DNA of 64,000 nucleotides from Candidatus Promineifilum breve (GTDB lineage Bacteria; Chloroflexota; Anaerolineae; Promineifilales; Promineifilaceae): assembly GCF_900066015.1 (NCBI RefSeq), contig NZ_LN890655.1, positions 2,086,726-2,150,725 of the forward strand, read 5' to 3'. Shown in pieces: positions 42,038 through 51,267 of this stretch. Position 1 is the first letter of the stretch. Each line of letters starts with the position of its first letter. The position numbers and the translations under genes were made by a program. Below the pieces are notes generated by a model, which worked only from the letters and a program-made list of their open reading frames with translations, was not told where the DNA came from and did not search any database.

Positions 42038-42076
42038 AAACCCTTCCCCGGTAACCCCGCGGAAGGGTTTCCTGTT
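42038..42076 (+). terminator. Intrinsic terminator after the csbD-like gene
   Basis: AAACCCTTCC (42038-42047) pairs with GGAAGGGTTT (42061-42070) around a 13-nt loop. The stem ends in A/T pairs and is followed by CCTGTTAT. Confidence 0.75.
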
Positions 42077-42124
42077 ATGGCAACCGGCGCGCCGCGCACC
42101 ATCGAACACAAGGGAGAATAGAAG

Positions 42125-43132
42125 ATGGCTTCAGCCTTCGCCCCAACCACTACCCCCGCGGGCAGCCGCCCGGCCATTCGCACCCACGAATTGACCAAGA
42201 AATTCGGCGATAGTCTCGTCGTCGATCACGTCACGATGACCATCCCGCGCGGGTCGATCTTCGGCTTCATCGGCCCCAGCGGCTGCGGCAAGACGACGAC
42301 CATGCGCCTGATGCTGGGCATCTATCAGGCCACGGCCGGCGTCGTGGAAGTGCTGGGCCGCTCGCCCGACCATTTCACCACCGCCGACCGTGAGCGCATG
42401 GGCTACATGCCGCAACTGTTCGTCATGTACCCCGATCTGACCATCTGGGAGAATCTCAACTTTGCCGCTTCGCTCTATGGCATGTCGTTGCGCCGCCATC
42501 GCCGGCTGCACGACATCCTCGAATTGGTCGAACTAGCGGGTCACGAGAAAAAGCTGGCCCGCAACATCTCCGGCGGCATGCGCCAGCGGCTCAGTCTGGC
42601 GGCGGCCCTCATCCACGACCCCGACCTCATCTTCCTCGATGAGCCGACGGCGGGCATCGATCCCGTGCTACGCAACAAGTTCTGGGAGCATTTCAAGTTC
42701 CTGAAGGCCGCCGGCCATACCCTGTTCATCACCACGCAATACGTGGGCGAGGCCGCCTTTTGCGATTACGTCGGCGTCATGCGCGAGGGGCGGCTGCTCA
42801 TGGTGGAGACGCCCGCCGAACTGCGCCGCCGTGCCCTGGGCGGCGACGTGATCGTGGTGAAGCCCAACCGCCTGCTCGATTTCAACGAATTGCGCGACCT
42901 GCGCGCCGAGCCGTTTGTCCTCGACCGGCAGGTGACCATCAACCGCGACCTGTCACTACAGGTCGTCGTCAATGACACGGGCACGGCCCTGCCGGCCATC
43001 TTCGCCTGGATGGAAAGCCACGGCTTCGCGGTCGAATCGGCCGGGGAGTATAACCCGCCGTTCGACGACGTGTTCGTCATGCTGCTGGAAAACGAAGCCG
43101 CCCGCGAGGCCAACGAGGCAGCCAATGCGTAG
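42125..43132 (+). CDS. ABC transporter ATP-binding protein (ABC-2 exporter type)
   Basis: A 335-residue ATPase. Walker A is GPSGCGKTTT, the signature is ISGGMRQRLS, Walker B is LIFLDEPTAGIDP, and the switch His lies in LFITTQYVGEA (T-x-Q where a switch His is common, so the exact residue is unclear). The C-terminal 100 residues form the extra domain of DrrA/CcmA-type exporters. It overlaps the permease gene by eight bases. The pair resembles drug, polysaccharide or lipid exporters. Confidence 0.93.
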   Translation: MASAFAPTTTPAGSRPAIRTHELTKKFGDSLVVDHVTMTIPRGSIFGFIGPSGCGKTTTMRLMLGIYQATAGVVEVLGRSPDHFTTADRERMGYMPQLFVMYPDLTIWENLNFAASLYGMSLRRHRRLHDILELVELAGHEKKLARNISGGMRQRLSLAAALIHDPDLIFLDEPTAGIDPVLRNKFWEHFKFLKAAGHTLFITTQYVGEAAFCDYVGVMREGRLLMVETPAELRRRALGGDVIVVKPNRLLDFNELRDLRAEPFVLDRQVTINRDLSLQVVVNDTGTALPAIFAWMESHGFAVESAGEYNPPFDDVFVMLLENEAAREANEAANA

Positions 43133-44630
43133 CATCGCCCAATTCTTCATCCGTATCTTCGCCTTTGTGCGCAAGGAGATCATCAGTATCCTGCGCCAGC
43201 CGCGACTGGTCTTTTCGCTCATCCTGGGGCCGTTTATTATCCTGTTGCTGTTCGGTGTCGGCTATCGCGAGACGCCGCGCGCCCTGCGCACCCTGTTCGT
43301 CGTGCCCGAGGACAGCCCCATGTTGCCCGTGGTCGAGGAGTACGCCACCCGGCTGGGCGAGCAGATCAGTTCACAGGGCATCATCAGCGACCCGGCCGAG
43401 GCCGACCGCCGCCTGCGCGCCCGCGAGGTCGATCTGGTCGTCGTCGTGCCGCCCGACCCGTCGGCCAGTGTGCGGGCCAACGAGCAGGCCGTCTTCACCC
43501 TCTATCATTACGAGATCGATCCCTATGAGCGCACCTACATCGAGATATTGGGGCGCAATTACGCCGACGAGATCAACCGGCTGGTGCTGATCACCGCCGC
43601 CGATCAGGGCAAGGTGGAGGCGCGCACCATGCAGGAGCAGATCGGCGGGGCGCGCCAGGCCGCCGCCGCCGTCCGCGTGGCGCTGGAGGCCGGCAACGAA
43701 ACGGACGCCCGCGCCGCGGCCGAGCAGTTGACCGAAGATTTGGGGCTGCTGGCCGTCGCCACCGGCTCCGGGCTGGCCCTGCTGTCGGGCGTCGATGAGG
43801 CCACGGGGGTCGAGACGTTCCAGACCCGGCTGGACAACTTGCAGCAGCTGGCCGGTACACTGGCCGCCGGCTCCACGGCCGTTGCCGCCGAGCAGGCCCA
43901 GACGGCGGCGACCATCGAGGCCGACCTGGGCGAGATCGATACTCTGCTGGGCGAGTATCAGGGCCTCGAATCGCAGGTGCTGGTGTCGCCGTTCGTGGCC
44001 GAGACGCGCAGCATCAGCGACACCAGCCTCGGCCCGACCGACTTCTTCGTGCCGGCGGTCATCGCCCTGCTGATGCAGCACATCGCCATTACGCTGGCCG
44101 GGCTGTCGATCGTGCGCGAGCGGCAGGACGGGCCGATTGAGCTATTTCGCGCCTCGCCGGTGTCGGCCTTCCAGACGCTGGTGGGCAAGTTCATTAGCTA
44201 TCTCATCCTGACCCTGATCTTGGGGGCCATCCTGACGGCGCTGGTGGTCTATGGGTTGGGTGTGCCCATGCTGGGCAACTGGTGGGATTACGCGCTGGTG
44301 ATGGTGGCCCTGTTGTGCGCCTCGCTCAGCCTGGGCTTCTTCCTGTCGCTGTCGGCCAAGACCGATAGCCAGGCCATTCAATCGGCGATGGTTGTTCTGC
44401 TGGCGAGCATCTTCTTTGGCGGCTTCTTTCTGGCCCTCTACCGCCTATGGGAACCGGTGCAGGTGGTGTCGTGGGCGCTGCCGGTCACCTATGGCATAAA
44501 TTTGCTACAATCGGTGATGTTGCGCGGGCAGGCTCCGGCCCTGCTGTTGTTGGGCGGGCTGTTTCTCTATGCGGTGATTTTCTTTCTGATCGATTGGTGG
44601 CGATTAAGCCGAGTAATGGCCCGGCAATAA
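43125..44630 (+). CDS. ABC-2 type permease with large extracytoplasmic domain
   Basis: A 501-residue permease of the ABC-2/YhgE-Pip type. An N-terminal helix (LVFSLILGPFIILLLFGVGY) is followed by an external domain of about 280 residues containing coiled-coil-like segments, then five to six helices (from about 300). It pairs with the overlapping ATPase gene. Its last 12 codons and stop (encoding WWRLSRVMARQ) are also the first part of each unit of the 114-bp tandem repeat that follows. Confidence 0.9.
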   Translation: MRSIAQFFIRIFAFVRKEIISILRQPRLVFSLILGPFIILLLFGVGYRETPRALRTLFVVPEDSPMLPVVEEYATRLGEQISSQGIISDPAEADRRLRAREVDLVVVVPPDPSASVRANEQAVFTLYHYEIDPYERTYIEILGRNYADEINRLVLITAADQGKVEARTMQEQIGGARQAAAAVRVALEAGNETDARAAAEQLTEDLGLLAVATGSGLALLSGVDEATGVETFQTRLDNLQQLAGTLAAGSTAVAAEQAQTAATIEADLGEIDTLLGEYQGLESQVLVSPFVAETRSISDTSLGPTDFFVPAVIALLMQHIAITLAGLSIVRERQDGPIELFRASPVSAFQTLVGKFISYLILTLILGAILTALVVYGLGVPMLGNWWDYALVMVALLCASLSLGFFLSLSAKTDSQAIQSAMVVLLASIFFGGFFLALYRLWEPVQVVSWALPVTYGINLLQSVMLRGQAPALLLLGGLFLYAVIFFLIDWWRLSRVMARQ

Positions 44631-45055
44631 CCGGTTTACCGACCGTAGGTGGAGCTTCCAGCTCCACCTTCACCCAGCGGGCGGAACTGGAAGTTCCGCC
44701 TACGAGCTTGGTGGCGATTAAGCCGGGTGATGGCCCGACAATAACCGGTTAACTGACAGTAGGTGGAGCTTCCAGCTCCACCATCACCCAGCGGGCGGAA
44801 CTGGAAGTTCCGCCTACGAGCTTGGTGGCGATTGAGCCGAGTAATGGCCCGGCAATAGCCGGTATACCGACCGTAGGTGGAGCTTCCAGCTCCACCTTCA
44901 CCCAGCGGGCGGAACTGGAAGTTCCGCCTACGAGCTTGGTGGCGATTGAGCCGGGTGATGGCCCGGCAATAACCGGTTTACCGACCGTAGGTGGAGCTTC
45001 CAGCTCCACCATCACCCAGCGGGCGGAACTGGAAGTTCCGCCTACGAGAGGGGTT
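44595..45055. repeat. 114-bp tandem repeat, four copies, containing a duplicated gene tail
   Basis: TGGTGGCGATTAAGC-type starts lie at 44595, 44709, 44823 and 44937, and GTAGGTGGAGC at 44645, 44759, 44873 and 44987; the period is exactly 114. Each unit holds the permease 3' end with stop codon, then ACCGGTTTACCGACC, then a palindromic pair (GGTGGAGCTTCCAGCTCCACC and GGCGGAACTGGAAGTTCCGCC). Copies differ by a few substitutions. The ribosome-binding site of the next gene follows directly after the last copy. Confidence 0.95.
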
Positions 45056-45059
45056 GGCG

Positions 45060-46370
45060 ATGACGAACGGCAAAGCGGAATTGAATCTGCCCGATCTGTC
45101 GGCCCGCACGTTAGTGGCGGCGACGCTGGTGGTGGCCCTGGTGGTGGGCGGCTTCTGGCTGCTCTTTCGCTTCCATCAGGCCGTGCTCATCTTGATCGCC
45201 GGCATCATCGTCAGTCTGGCCCTGGCCCCGGTGGTCGACCGCCTGCGGGCGCGGGGCGTGCGGCCGGGGGTGGCCGTCGGCATCCTGTATGGGCTGCTGC
45301 TCATTCTGGCGATCGCCTTTCTGCGCTTCGGCGCGCCGCTGGTCGTCGATCAGGCGGCCAACATCAGCGCGCAGTTGAGCGAAGGGTATGCGTCGATTCG
45401 CCAGAACCTGCAACGCACGCCCAGCCTGCTGGTGCAGCGCCTGGCCGAGCAATTGCCCGAAGAGCCGGGCCTGCCGGGGATGACCACCGAAGCCGCGCCG
45501 CCGGCCGCGGAACCAGCGCCGGAAGCGCCCGATGCCACCTCCCCCTTCGATGAGGTCATGCGCTACGGCGGGCTGGGGGCCAATGCGCTGTTCCAGATCG
45601 CGGCCATTTTCCTGATCGCTTTCTTCTGGACGATTGAATCGGAGCGCATCAAGCGGTCGGCCGTGGCCCAGTTGCCGATGAACCGGCGCGAACCGGCGCG
45701 GGAGTTCATCGGCCAAATCGAGGGGCGCGTCGGCGGCTACGTGCTGGGGCAGTTGATGTTGTGCGCCATCATCGGCGCGCTGTCGCTGGCGGCCTATCTC
45801 CTCATCGGCCTGCCCTACGCGCTGGTGCTGGCCCTCTTCGTGGCCGTCATGGAGATCATCCCCTTTGTCGGCCCGATCATCGGCGCGGTGCCGTCGATCA
45901 TCATCGGCTTTTCCCAGTCGCCGACGACGGCGCTATGGGCGGTGGTCGCCTCGCTGGTCATCCACCAACTGGAGTCCAACGTCTTCGGCCCACGGGTGAT
46001 GAAGCGCACGCTCAACATGCGCCCGCTGGTGACGCTGCTGGCCCTGACGGCCTTCGGCACGCTGTTTGGCGTGTTGGGGGCCATTGTCGCCCTGCCGCTG
46101 GCCTCGGTGCTGCAACTCATCTTCGACCGCTTCCTGGTGGAAGCGCCGCAAACGGAGAGCAACGCCGACCGCGACAAGCTGGGCCGGTTGCGCTATGAGA
46201 CGCAGGAGCTAATGGAAGACGTGCGCAAGGTCATCCGCCGCCGCGAGACGGAAGCGCCGGAAAGCGGCCTGCCCGAATCGGAGACGGTGGAAGACACGCT
46301 GGAAGCCATCGCCCTCGACCTGGATAGCCTGCTGGCGCGCTATCGCAAGACGGAGGAAACAGGCGCATGA
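45060..46370 (+). CDS. AI-2E/PerM-family permease 1
   Basis: A 436-residue membrane protein of the AI-2E (PerM/TqsA) family with about eight helices, including the conserved LMLCAIIGALSLAAYLLIGLPYALVLALF and IPFVGPIIGAVPSIIIGF. A Pro/Ala/Glu-rich insertion (about 140-165) lies in the external loop, and an acidic cytoplasmic tail ends the protein. Members export small molecules or ions (autoinducer-2, Na+/H+ exchange in some); substrate unknown. The ATG at 45060 follows GAGAGGGG; the frame extends upstream only into the repeat. Confidence 0.9.
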   Translation: MTNGKAELNLPDLSARTLVAATLVVALVVGGFWLLFRFHQAVLILIAGIIVSLALAPVVDRLRARGVRPGVAVGILYGLLLILAIAFLRFGAPLVVDQAANISAQLSEGYASIRQNLQRTPSLLVQRLAEQLPEEPGLPGMTTEAAPPAAEPAPEAPDATSPFDEVMRYGGLGANALFQIAAIFLIAFFWTIESERIKRSAVAQLPMNRREPAREFIGQIEGRVGGYVLGQLMLCAIIGALSLAAYLLIGLPYALVLALFVAVMEIIPFVGPIIGAVPSIIIGFSQSPTTALWAVVASLVIHQLESNVFGPRVMKRTLNMRPLVTLLALTAFGTLFGVLGAIVALPLASVLQLIFDRFLVEAPQTESNADRDKLGRLRYETQELMEDVRKVIRRRETEAPESGLPESETVEDTLEAIALDLDSLLARYRKTEETGA

Positions 46371-47602
46371 AACGGTTAGCTTTCTACGCGGCGGTCATCG
46401 CGGCCACGCTGGCCCTGGTCATTTTGCTGTGGCAATTTCGCAGCGTCGTCATCCTGCTCATCCTGTCGCTGGTGCTGACGGCGGCGCTACGGCCGACGGT
46501 GGAGTGGTTCGTGGCCCGCGGTCTGCGGCCCGGCCTGGCCCGCGTGCTGGTCTATGTGCTGGTGTTCGGCGTCATCGGCCTCAGTCTGGCGCTCATCAGC
46601 AGCCCGCTGCTGAACGAGTTACACATGCTTAGCAACTATCTGATCGTGCTGTATGACAGCACCTATCAGGAGTGGCTGACCGCGTCCGGCCTGCTGCAAA
46701 CCCTGGCCGCGCAACTGCCCGCGCCCAACGAACTGGGCGAGACGATGGCCGGGCCGGCGGGCGGGGCGGCGCTGCGCTTCCTGTTCGGCGTCACCCAGAA
46801 TACGGCGGCGGTCGTCGCCGGGTTGGTGGTGGTCATCGTCCTGAGCCTGTACTGGAGCGCCGACCGCAGCCACTTCGAGCGGCTGTGGCTGTCGCTGTTG
46901 CCGGCCGGCAGCCGCATTCAGGCGCGGCGCATCTGGCAGGCCACGGAAGGGTCGATGGGGGCCTACGTGCGTAGCGAGTTCGTGCAGTCGTTCCTGGCCG
47001 CCGTCCTGCTGGCTGTCGGCTATCGGCTCATCGGCCTCGATTACCCTATTTTGATGGGCATTCTGGCCGGGCTGCTCTGGCTCATCCCGCTGGTGGGTTT
47101 CTTATTTGCGGCCCTGGCCTCGTTTTTGCTGGGGCTGGCCTCGGTCGGCGGGCTGCCGGTGGCCCTGGGGGCGCTGGCCCTGACAGTGGCGGTGCTGGCT
47201 TTCCTGGAGTTCGTCGTCGAGCCGCGTCTGTTCCGCCGCAATCAGTTTAGTGGCGTGTTGATCATCTTCCTCGTCCTGGTGATGGTCGATGCCTACGGCA
47301 TGACCGGCTTTCTGCTGGCCCCGCCACTGGCCGTGGCCCTCCAGGTGCTGGGCAGCCACCTCATTCGGGCCATGCGCCAACAGCCGACGACGGCCATCGA
47401 GTTCGCCACGCTGGAGGCGCGGCTGGCCGCGGTCAGCGCGCGCTACAATGGGCAAACGGCGCTGGATGGTCAATCGGTGCTCGATGGCGCGGCCACGGCC
47501 GACGGCCAACCGCTGCCCATGCCGCCCGACATCGCCAGCCTGCATGGGCGGCTGGCGGCGCTGGTGGCCGGGGCGCGGCAAAATGCGCTGGAAGAGCTAT
47601 AG
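46367..47602 (+). CDS. AI-2E/PerM-family permease 2
   Basis: A 411-residue paralogue of the preceding protein, overlapping it by four bases (ATGA), so the two are surely co-translated. YRLIGLDYPILMGILAGLLWLIPLVGF and FLVLVMVDAYGMTGFLLAPPLAVALQ are the family motifs. The pair may form a hetero-oligomer. Confidence 0.88.
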   Translation: MKRLAFYAAVIAATLALVILLWQFRSVVILLILSLVLTAALRPTVEWFVARGLRPGLARVLVYVLVFGVIGLSLALISSPLLNELHMLSNYLIVLYDSTYQEWLTASGLLQTLAAQLPAPNELGETMAGPAGGAALRFLFGVTQNTAAVVAGLVVVIVLSLYWSADRSHFERLWLSLLPAGSRIQARRIWQATEGSMGAYVRSEFVQSFLAAVLLAVGYRLIGLDYPILMGILAGLLWLIPLVGFLFAALASFLLGLASVGGLPVALGALALTVAVLAFLEFVVEPRLFRRNQFSGVLIIFLVLVMVDAYGMTGFLLAPPLAVALQVLGSHLIRAMRQQPTTAIEFATLEARLAAVSARYNGQTALDGQSVLDGAATADGQPLPMPPDIASLHGRLAALVAGARQNALEEL

Positions 47603-47620
47603 CCGGGCGTGGGGTCGCGC

Positions 47621-48790
47621 TCAGATTGGCGGCGGCGGCGGGGGTGGCGGCGACGATGAGGGTAACTTGGCCCCATTGCGCACCACCGTGACCGCCCGAT
47701 CCCACATGCCGCGCATGCGGCCCAGGGCCATCTGTTGCTCGGCCGAGTCGGCGGCCGCGCCGGTGCCGGCCGTGCGCAGCAGGATGGCGACCCAACGCGT
47801 GCTTTCGAACCCCTGCAGGACGCTCAGGATGAGCAACGTCAGCGGCGTGGACAGGATGGCCCCCACCGCGCCCAGCAACCAGCCCCAGACGAACAAAGAG
47901 ATGACCACCACGGCCGGCGAAATCTTGAGTTGGTTGCCCAACATGCGCGGCTTCACCAGATTTTCCACCGTGCCGTTGATGAGGGCGTAGCCGATCAGGA
48001 CGCCCAGGGCGGCCAGGGGGCCATCGTTCAGGAAGGCCAGCGCCAACGGCGGGAGCATGGCGATCCAGAAGCCGACGGCCGGGATATAGCCCAACATCGC
48101 CGACAGCAAGCCCCACAGCAGGGCCAACTCAACACCCATCACAAACAGAAATATCGTATTGCCCAGGCCGACCAGGAAATTTAGCGCCGTGGTCAACGTC
48201 ACGTAGCGGCGCACGTCGGTCGTCAGGGCCGCCGCCTGCTGGATCATGGGGTGGTCGGTGCGCAAGCCCAGGCGGGCGCTACTGGGCAAGGCCAGGGCCG
48301 AACTGAGCATGAAGGCGAAGATGAGCATGACCAGGAAGGCTTGCGACAAGCCGATGAAAAGGGCCGTGACCAGCGTCGTGGCGATGCCGGTCAGCCGCTG
48401 GCTGGTGATCAGGCTCTGGATGGCCGTAGTCACCTCTTCGATCTGCACGCCCATTACGTCACTCTGGGCGTCGAGGGCCGAGTCGGCCTGTGCCGCCGCC
48501 ACGCGCAACGTGGGCATGACTTCGGCCAACTGGGCCATGCCGATGAAGATGATCAGCAATACCAGACCGAGGATACTCAACACGACGAGAAACGTGAGTA
48601 CCAGCGACAGCCAGCCGGGCACGCCGCGCTGGCCGAACCAGGCCGGCAACGGGATCAGGGTGATGGTGATCACCACCGATAGCAGGATGGGATTGAGAAT
48701 AAAGGCCAGGTCACGAATACCGGCGATGATGATGAAGATGCTGGCCAGCCCAACCAGGAAGTAGAGCAGCGGCCGTGATTGTTCAACCAT
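47621..48790 (-). CDS. AI-2E/PerM-family permease 3
   Basis: A third AI-2E permease (389 residues), convergent with the second. The helices ALLWGLLSAMLGYIPAVGFWIAMLPPLALAF and INGTVENLVKPRMLGNQLKISP fit the family best of the three. The C-terminus ends in a run of Pro and Ser (SSSPPPPPPPPI) encoded by GGCGGCGGC-rich DNA just before the stop. Confidence 0.9.
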   Translation of the reverse strand: MVEQSRPLLYFLVGLASIFIIIAGIRDLAFILNPILLSVVITITLIPLPAWFGQRGVPGWLSLVLTFLVVLSILGLVLLIIFIGMAQLAEVMPTLRVAAAQADSALDAQSDVMGVQIEEVTTAIQSLITSQRLTGIATTLVTALFIGLSQAFLVMLIFAFMLSSALALPSSARLGLRTDHPMIQQAAALTTDVRRYVTLTTALNFLVGLGNTIFLFVMGVELALLWGLLSAMLGYIPAVGFWIAMLPPLALAFLNDGPLAALGVLIGYALINGTVENLVKPRMLGNQLKISPAVVVISLFVWGWLLGAVGAILSTPLTLLILSVLQGFESTRWVAILLRTAGTGAAADSAEQQMALGRMRGMWDRAVTVVRNGAKLPSSSPPPPPPPPI

Positions 48791-48867
48791 GTTATCTTGC
48801 CTGTGAACGCATAATTCGCCGTCGGGCGATTGCCGACGGCTAAAATAATTATACGCGAAATTTTCTC

Positions 48868-48902
48868 AGACCTGACAGGTTTGGAACAAATCTGTCAGGT
48901 CT
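48868..48902. repeat. AGACCTGACAG inverted repeat
   Basis: AGACCTGACAG (48868-48878) and CTGTCAGGTCT (48892-48902) enclose a 13-nt loop that itself has GTTTG/CAAAT complementarity. It is a free-standing hairpin between divergent genes and may be another member of the mobile palindromes of this genome. Confidence 0.75.
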
Positions 48903-49035
48903 AAGAACTTTGCACCTCAAGCGATGTCCGGCATAATATCATCCCTGCTTTCCTGAGAGACAGACCCGCCGTGGCGCCACGACGGCCCGCGCCGCGTTCA
49001 ACAATCGCATTAGCTCCTGCCGACGAGGCCCAACG

Positions 49036-51249
49036 ATGACGACGCCGCCCCTCTCGCCATCCGACACCGATCGGCCGCCCGGCCGGCGCGCCGGTTTTCG
49101 GCCGGCGCAGCTTGTGCCCGCGCTGCTGGGCGGCTCCCTGCTGGGCATCCTGGAGATAGCGCTGGCGACTTCCTTCGCGGCGCTCATTTTCAGCGGCGAT
49201 CTGGCCCCTTACCTGTCGCGGGGCATCGGGCTGGCCCTGTTCTCCTCGGCCGTGGCCCTGGCCCTGAATTCGCTCCTGACCTCTTATCCGGCCCTGCTGG
49301 GCGGCAACCAGGACGCCCCGGCGGCCATCATGGCCGTCATGGCCGCGGGCGTGGCCGCGCTGACCATCGGCGGCGAGGCCCGGCTGGCGACGGTGGTCGT
49401 GATGCTGGGCCTGACGACGCTGGCGGCGGGGCTGTTTTTGCTGGGGCTGGGCGTGTTCCGGCTGGCCGGGCTGGTGCGCTACCTGCCCTATCCCGTGGCC
49501 GGCGGCTTTCTGGCCGGCACCGGTTGGCTGCTGTTGGTGGGCGGCATCGGCACCATGTCGCACCGGCATTTTTCGCTGGCCGAGTTGCCCGATCTGCTGG
49601 CCCCGGCCGCGCTGCCCTATTGGCTGCCGGGGGCGCTGCTGGGGGCACTCATCCTGGCCCTCTCCGGCCGCATTCGCCATTATCTGTTTCTACCGTGCAT
49701 TATCGCCGCCACCATCATCGTTTTCTTTCTGGTGGCCGCGCTCTTCGGCCGCTCGCCGGCGGCGTTGAGCGCCGGCGGCTGGCTGCTGGGGCCGTTTCCG
49801 GCCGGCCGGTTGTGGCAGCCGGTCAGCGCCGCCGAACTGGCCGCCGTGGAGTGGCCGGCCATCTGGCCGCAACTGCCGAATCTGATCAGCGCCGTGGTCA
49901 TCAGCGCCATCGCCCTGTTGCTGAACGCCAGCGGGCTGGAGCTGGCGACCCGGCGCGACATCGACATGAATCGCGAGATGAAGGCCGCCGGGGTAGCCAA
50001 TCTGGCGGCGGGCCTGGGCGCAGGCCTGATCAGCTACGCCCAACTGAGCCTGACGGTATTGTCGGAGCGGCTGGGGGCGGCCACGCGCCTGACCGGGCTG
50101 GTGGCGGCGGCCATCTGTGGTGTGGGGGCGCTGCTGGGCGGGGCGGCGCTGGGCTACGTGCCGACGATTGTCTTCGGCGCGCTGCTGGTCTATCTGGGGC
50201 TGTCGTTTCTGTGGGAGTGGGTCGTCGTGGCCCGCCGGCGCTTGCCGACCATCGACTACGCCATCGTCCTGCTCATCCTGGGCGTCATTGCCGCCGTGGG
50301 CTTTCTGCCGGGCGTGGTGGTGGGCATCATCGCCGCCGTGATCATGTTCGTCGTCAGCTACAGCCGCACCAGCATCGTCAAGCACGCCTTGAGCGGGGCG
50401 ACATTCAAGAGCCGCGTGACGCGCAACGCCGACGACCGGGCGGCGCTGGAGGCACTGGGCGATCAGGCGTATTTCCTGCAACTCCAGGGCTTCATCTTCT
50501 TCGGCACGGCCAACGGGCTGCTGGAACAGGTGCGCGCCCGCGCCCGATCCACGCCGACGCGCTACGTGGCCCTCGACTTTCGCCAGGTCATCGGCCTCGA
50601 CTCGACCGCGCTGCTCAGCTTCGACAAGATGCGCCAGTTGGCCCGCGAGAATGGCTTCACCCTGTTGCTGTCGGGGCTGTCGCCGGGGCTGCGCCGCCAG
50701 TTCAGCCGCGGCGGCATCGAGGCCGAGCCGAACGTCGTGCGCTTCGACGCTGATCTGGATCGGGCGGCCGAGTGGTGCGAGGATCAGATTTGCGCCACCG
50801 CCGCCGACGCCGAGCGCCCGTTGGCGAGCTATTTGCAGGACATTGTGCCCGGCGAGGCGACGCGGCGGCTGGTGGGCTATATGGCGCGCCTGACGGTCGA
50901 GCAGGGCGAGCATTTGATCGAGCAGGGGGCCGAACCGGACGATCTGTTTTTCATTGAAGCGGGCCAACTGACGGCCCATCTGGAAGTGGCCGATGCCCCG
51001 CCGCTGCGGCTGGAGACGATGCAGGGCGGCCGGGCGGTGGGCGAGCTGGGCTTCTATCTGGGCACGCGCCGCGCCGCGGCGGTGGTGGCCGACCGGCCCA
51101 GCGTGGTCTACCGGCTGTCGCAGGCGACGCTGGCCCGCATCGAGCGCGACGACCCGGAGGCGGCCCACGCCTGCCACCGTGTCGTCGTCCATCTGCTGGG
51201 CGAGCGGGTGTTGCATCTGGTGCGGGCGGTCGATGCGCTACAGGCCTAG
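49036..51249 (+). CDS. SulP-family anion transporter with STAS and cyclic-nucleotide-binding domains
   Basis: A 737-residue fusion. Residues about 15-450 form a SulP/SLC26 membrane domain with GGSLLGILEIALATSFAALIF, NALLTSYPALLGGNQDAP-like features and a UapA-like core. A STAS domain (about 465-580) contains VIGLDSTALLSFDKM. A cNMP-binding domain (about 615-735) shows EQGAEPDDLFFIEAGQL and GELGFYLGTRRAAAVVAD. SulP proteins carry sulfate, bicarbonate or other anions; the regulatory domain suggests gating by cAMP or a related nucleotide. Confidence 0.9.
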   Translation: MTTPPLSPSDTDRPPGRRAGFRPAQLVPALLGGSLLGILEIALATSFAALIFSGDLAPYLSRGIGLALFSSAVALALNSLLTSYPALLGGNQDAPAAIMAVMAAGVAALTIGGEARLATVVVMLGLTTLAAGLFLLGLGVFRLAGLVRYLPYPVAGGFLAGTGWLLLVGGIGTMSHRHFSLAELPDLLAPAALPYWLPGALLGALILALSGRIRHYLFLPCIIAATIIVFFLVAALFGRSPAALSAGGWLLGPFPAGRLWQPVSAAELAAVEWPAIWPQLPNLISAVVISAIALLLNASGLELATRRDIDMNREMKAAGVANLAAGLGAGLISYAQLSLTVLSERLGAATRLTGLVAAAICGVGALLGGAALGYVPTIVFGALLVYLGLSFLWEWVVVARRRLPTIDYAIVLLILGVIAAVGFLPGVVVGIIAAVIMFVVSYSRTSIVKHALSGATFKSRVTRNADDRAALEALGDQAYFLQLQGFIFFGTANGLLEQVRARARSTPTRYVALDFRQVIGLDSTALLSFDKMRQLARENGFTLLLSGLSPGLRRQFSRGGIEAEPNVVRFDADLDRAAEWCEDQICATAADAERPLASYLQDIVPGEATRRLVGYMARLTVEQGEHLIEQGAEPDDLFFIEAGQLTAHLEVADAPPLRLETMQGGRAVGELGFYLGTRRAAAVVADRPSVVYRLSQATLARIERDDPEAAHACHRVVVHLLGERVLHLVRAVDALQA

Positions 51250-51267
51250 TAGGCTCTGGGACTGGCT

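Noticed and set aside
44595-45055. CRISPR-like array
   Set aside because: Spacers are absent: the 114-bp units are contiguous near-identical copies and contain coding sequence. No cas gene is in the window.
49690-51216. Minus-strand open frame of about 500 codons opposite the SulP gene
   Set aside because: Shadow of the transporter gene without any recognisable motif.
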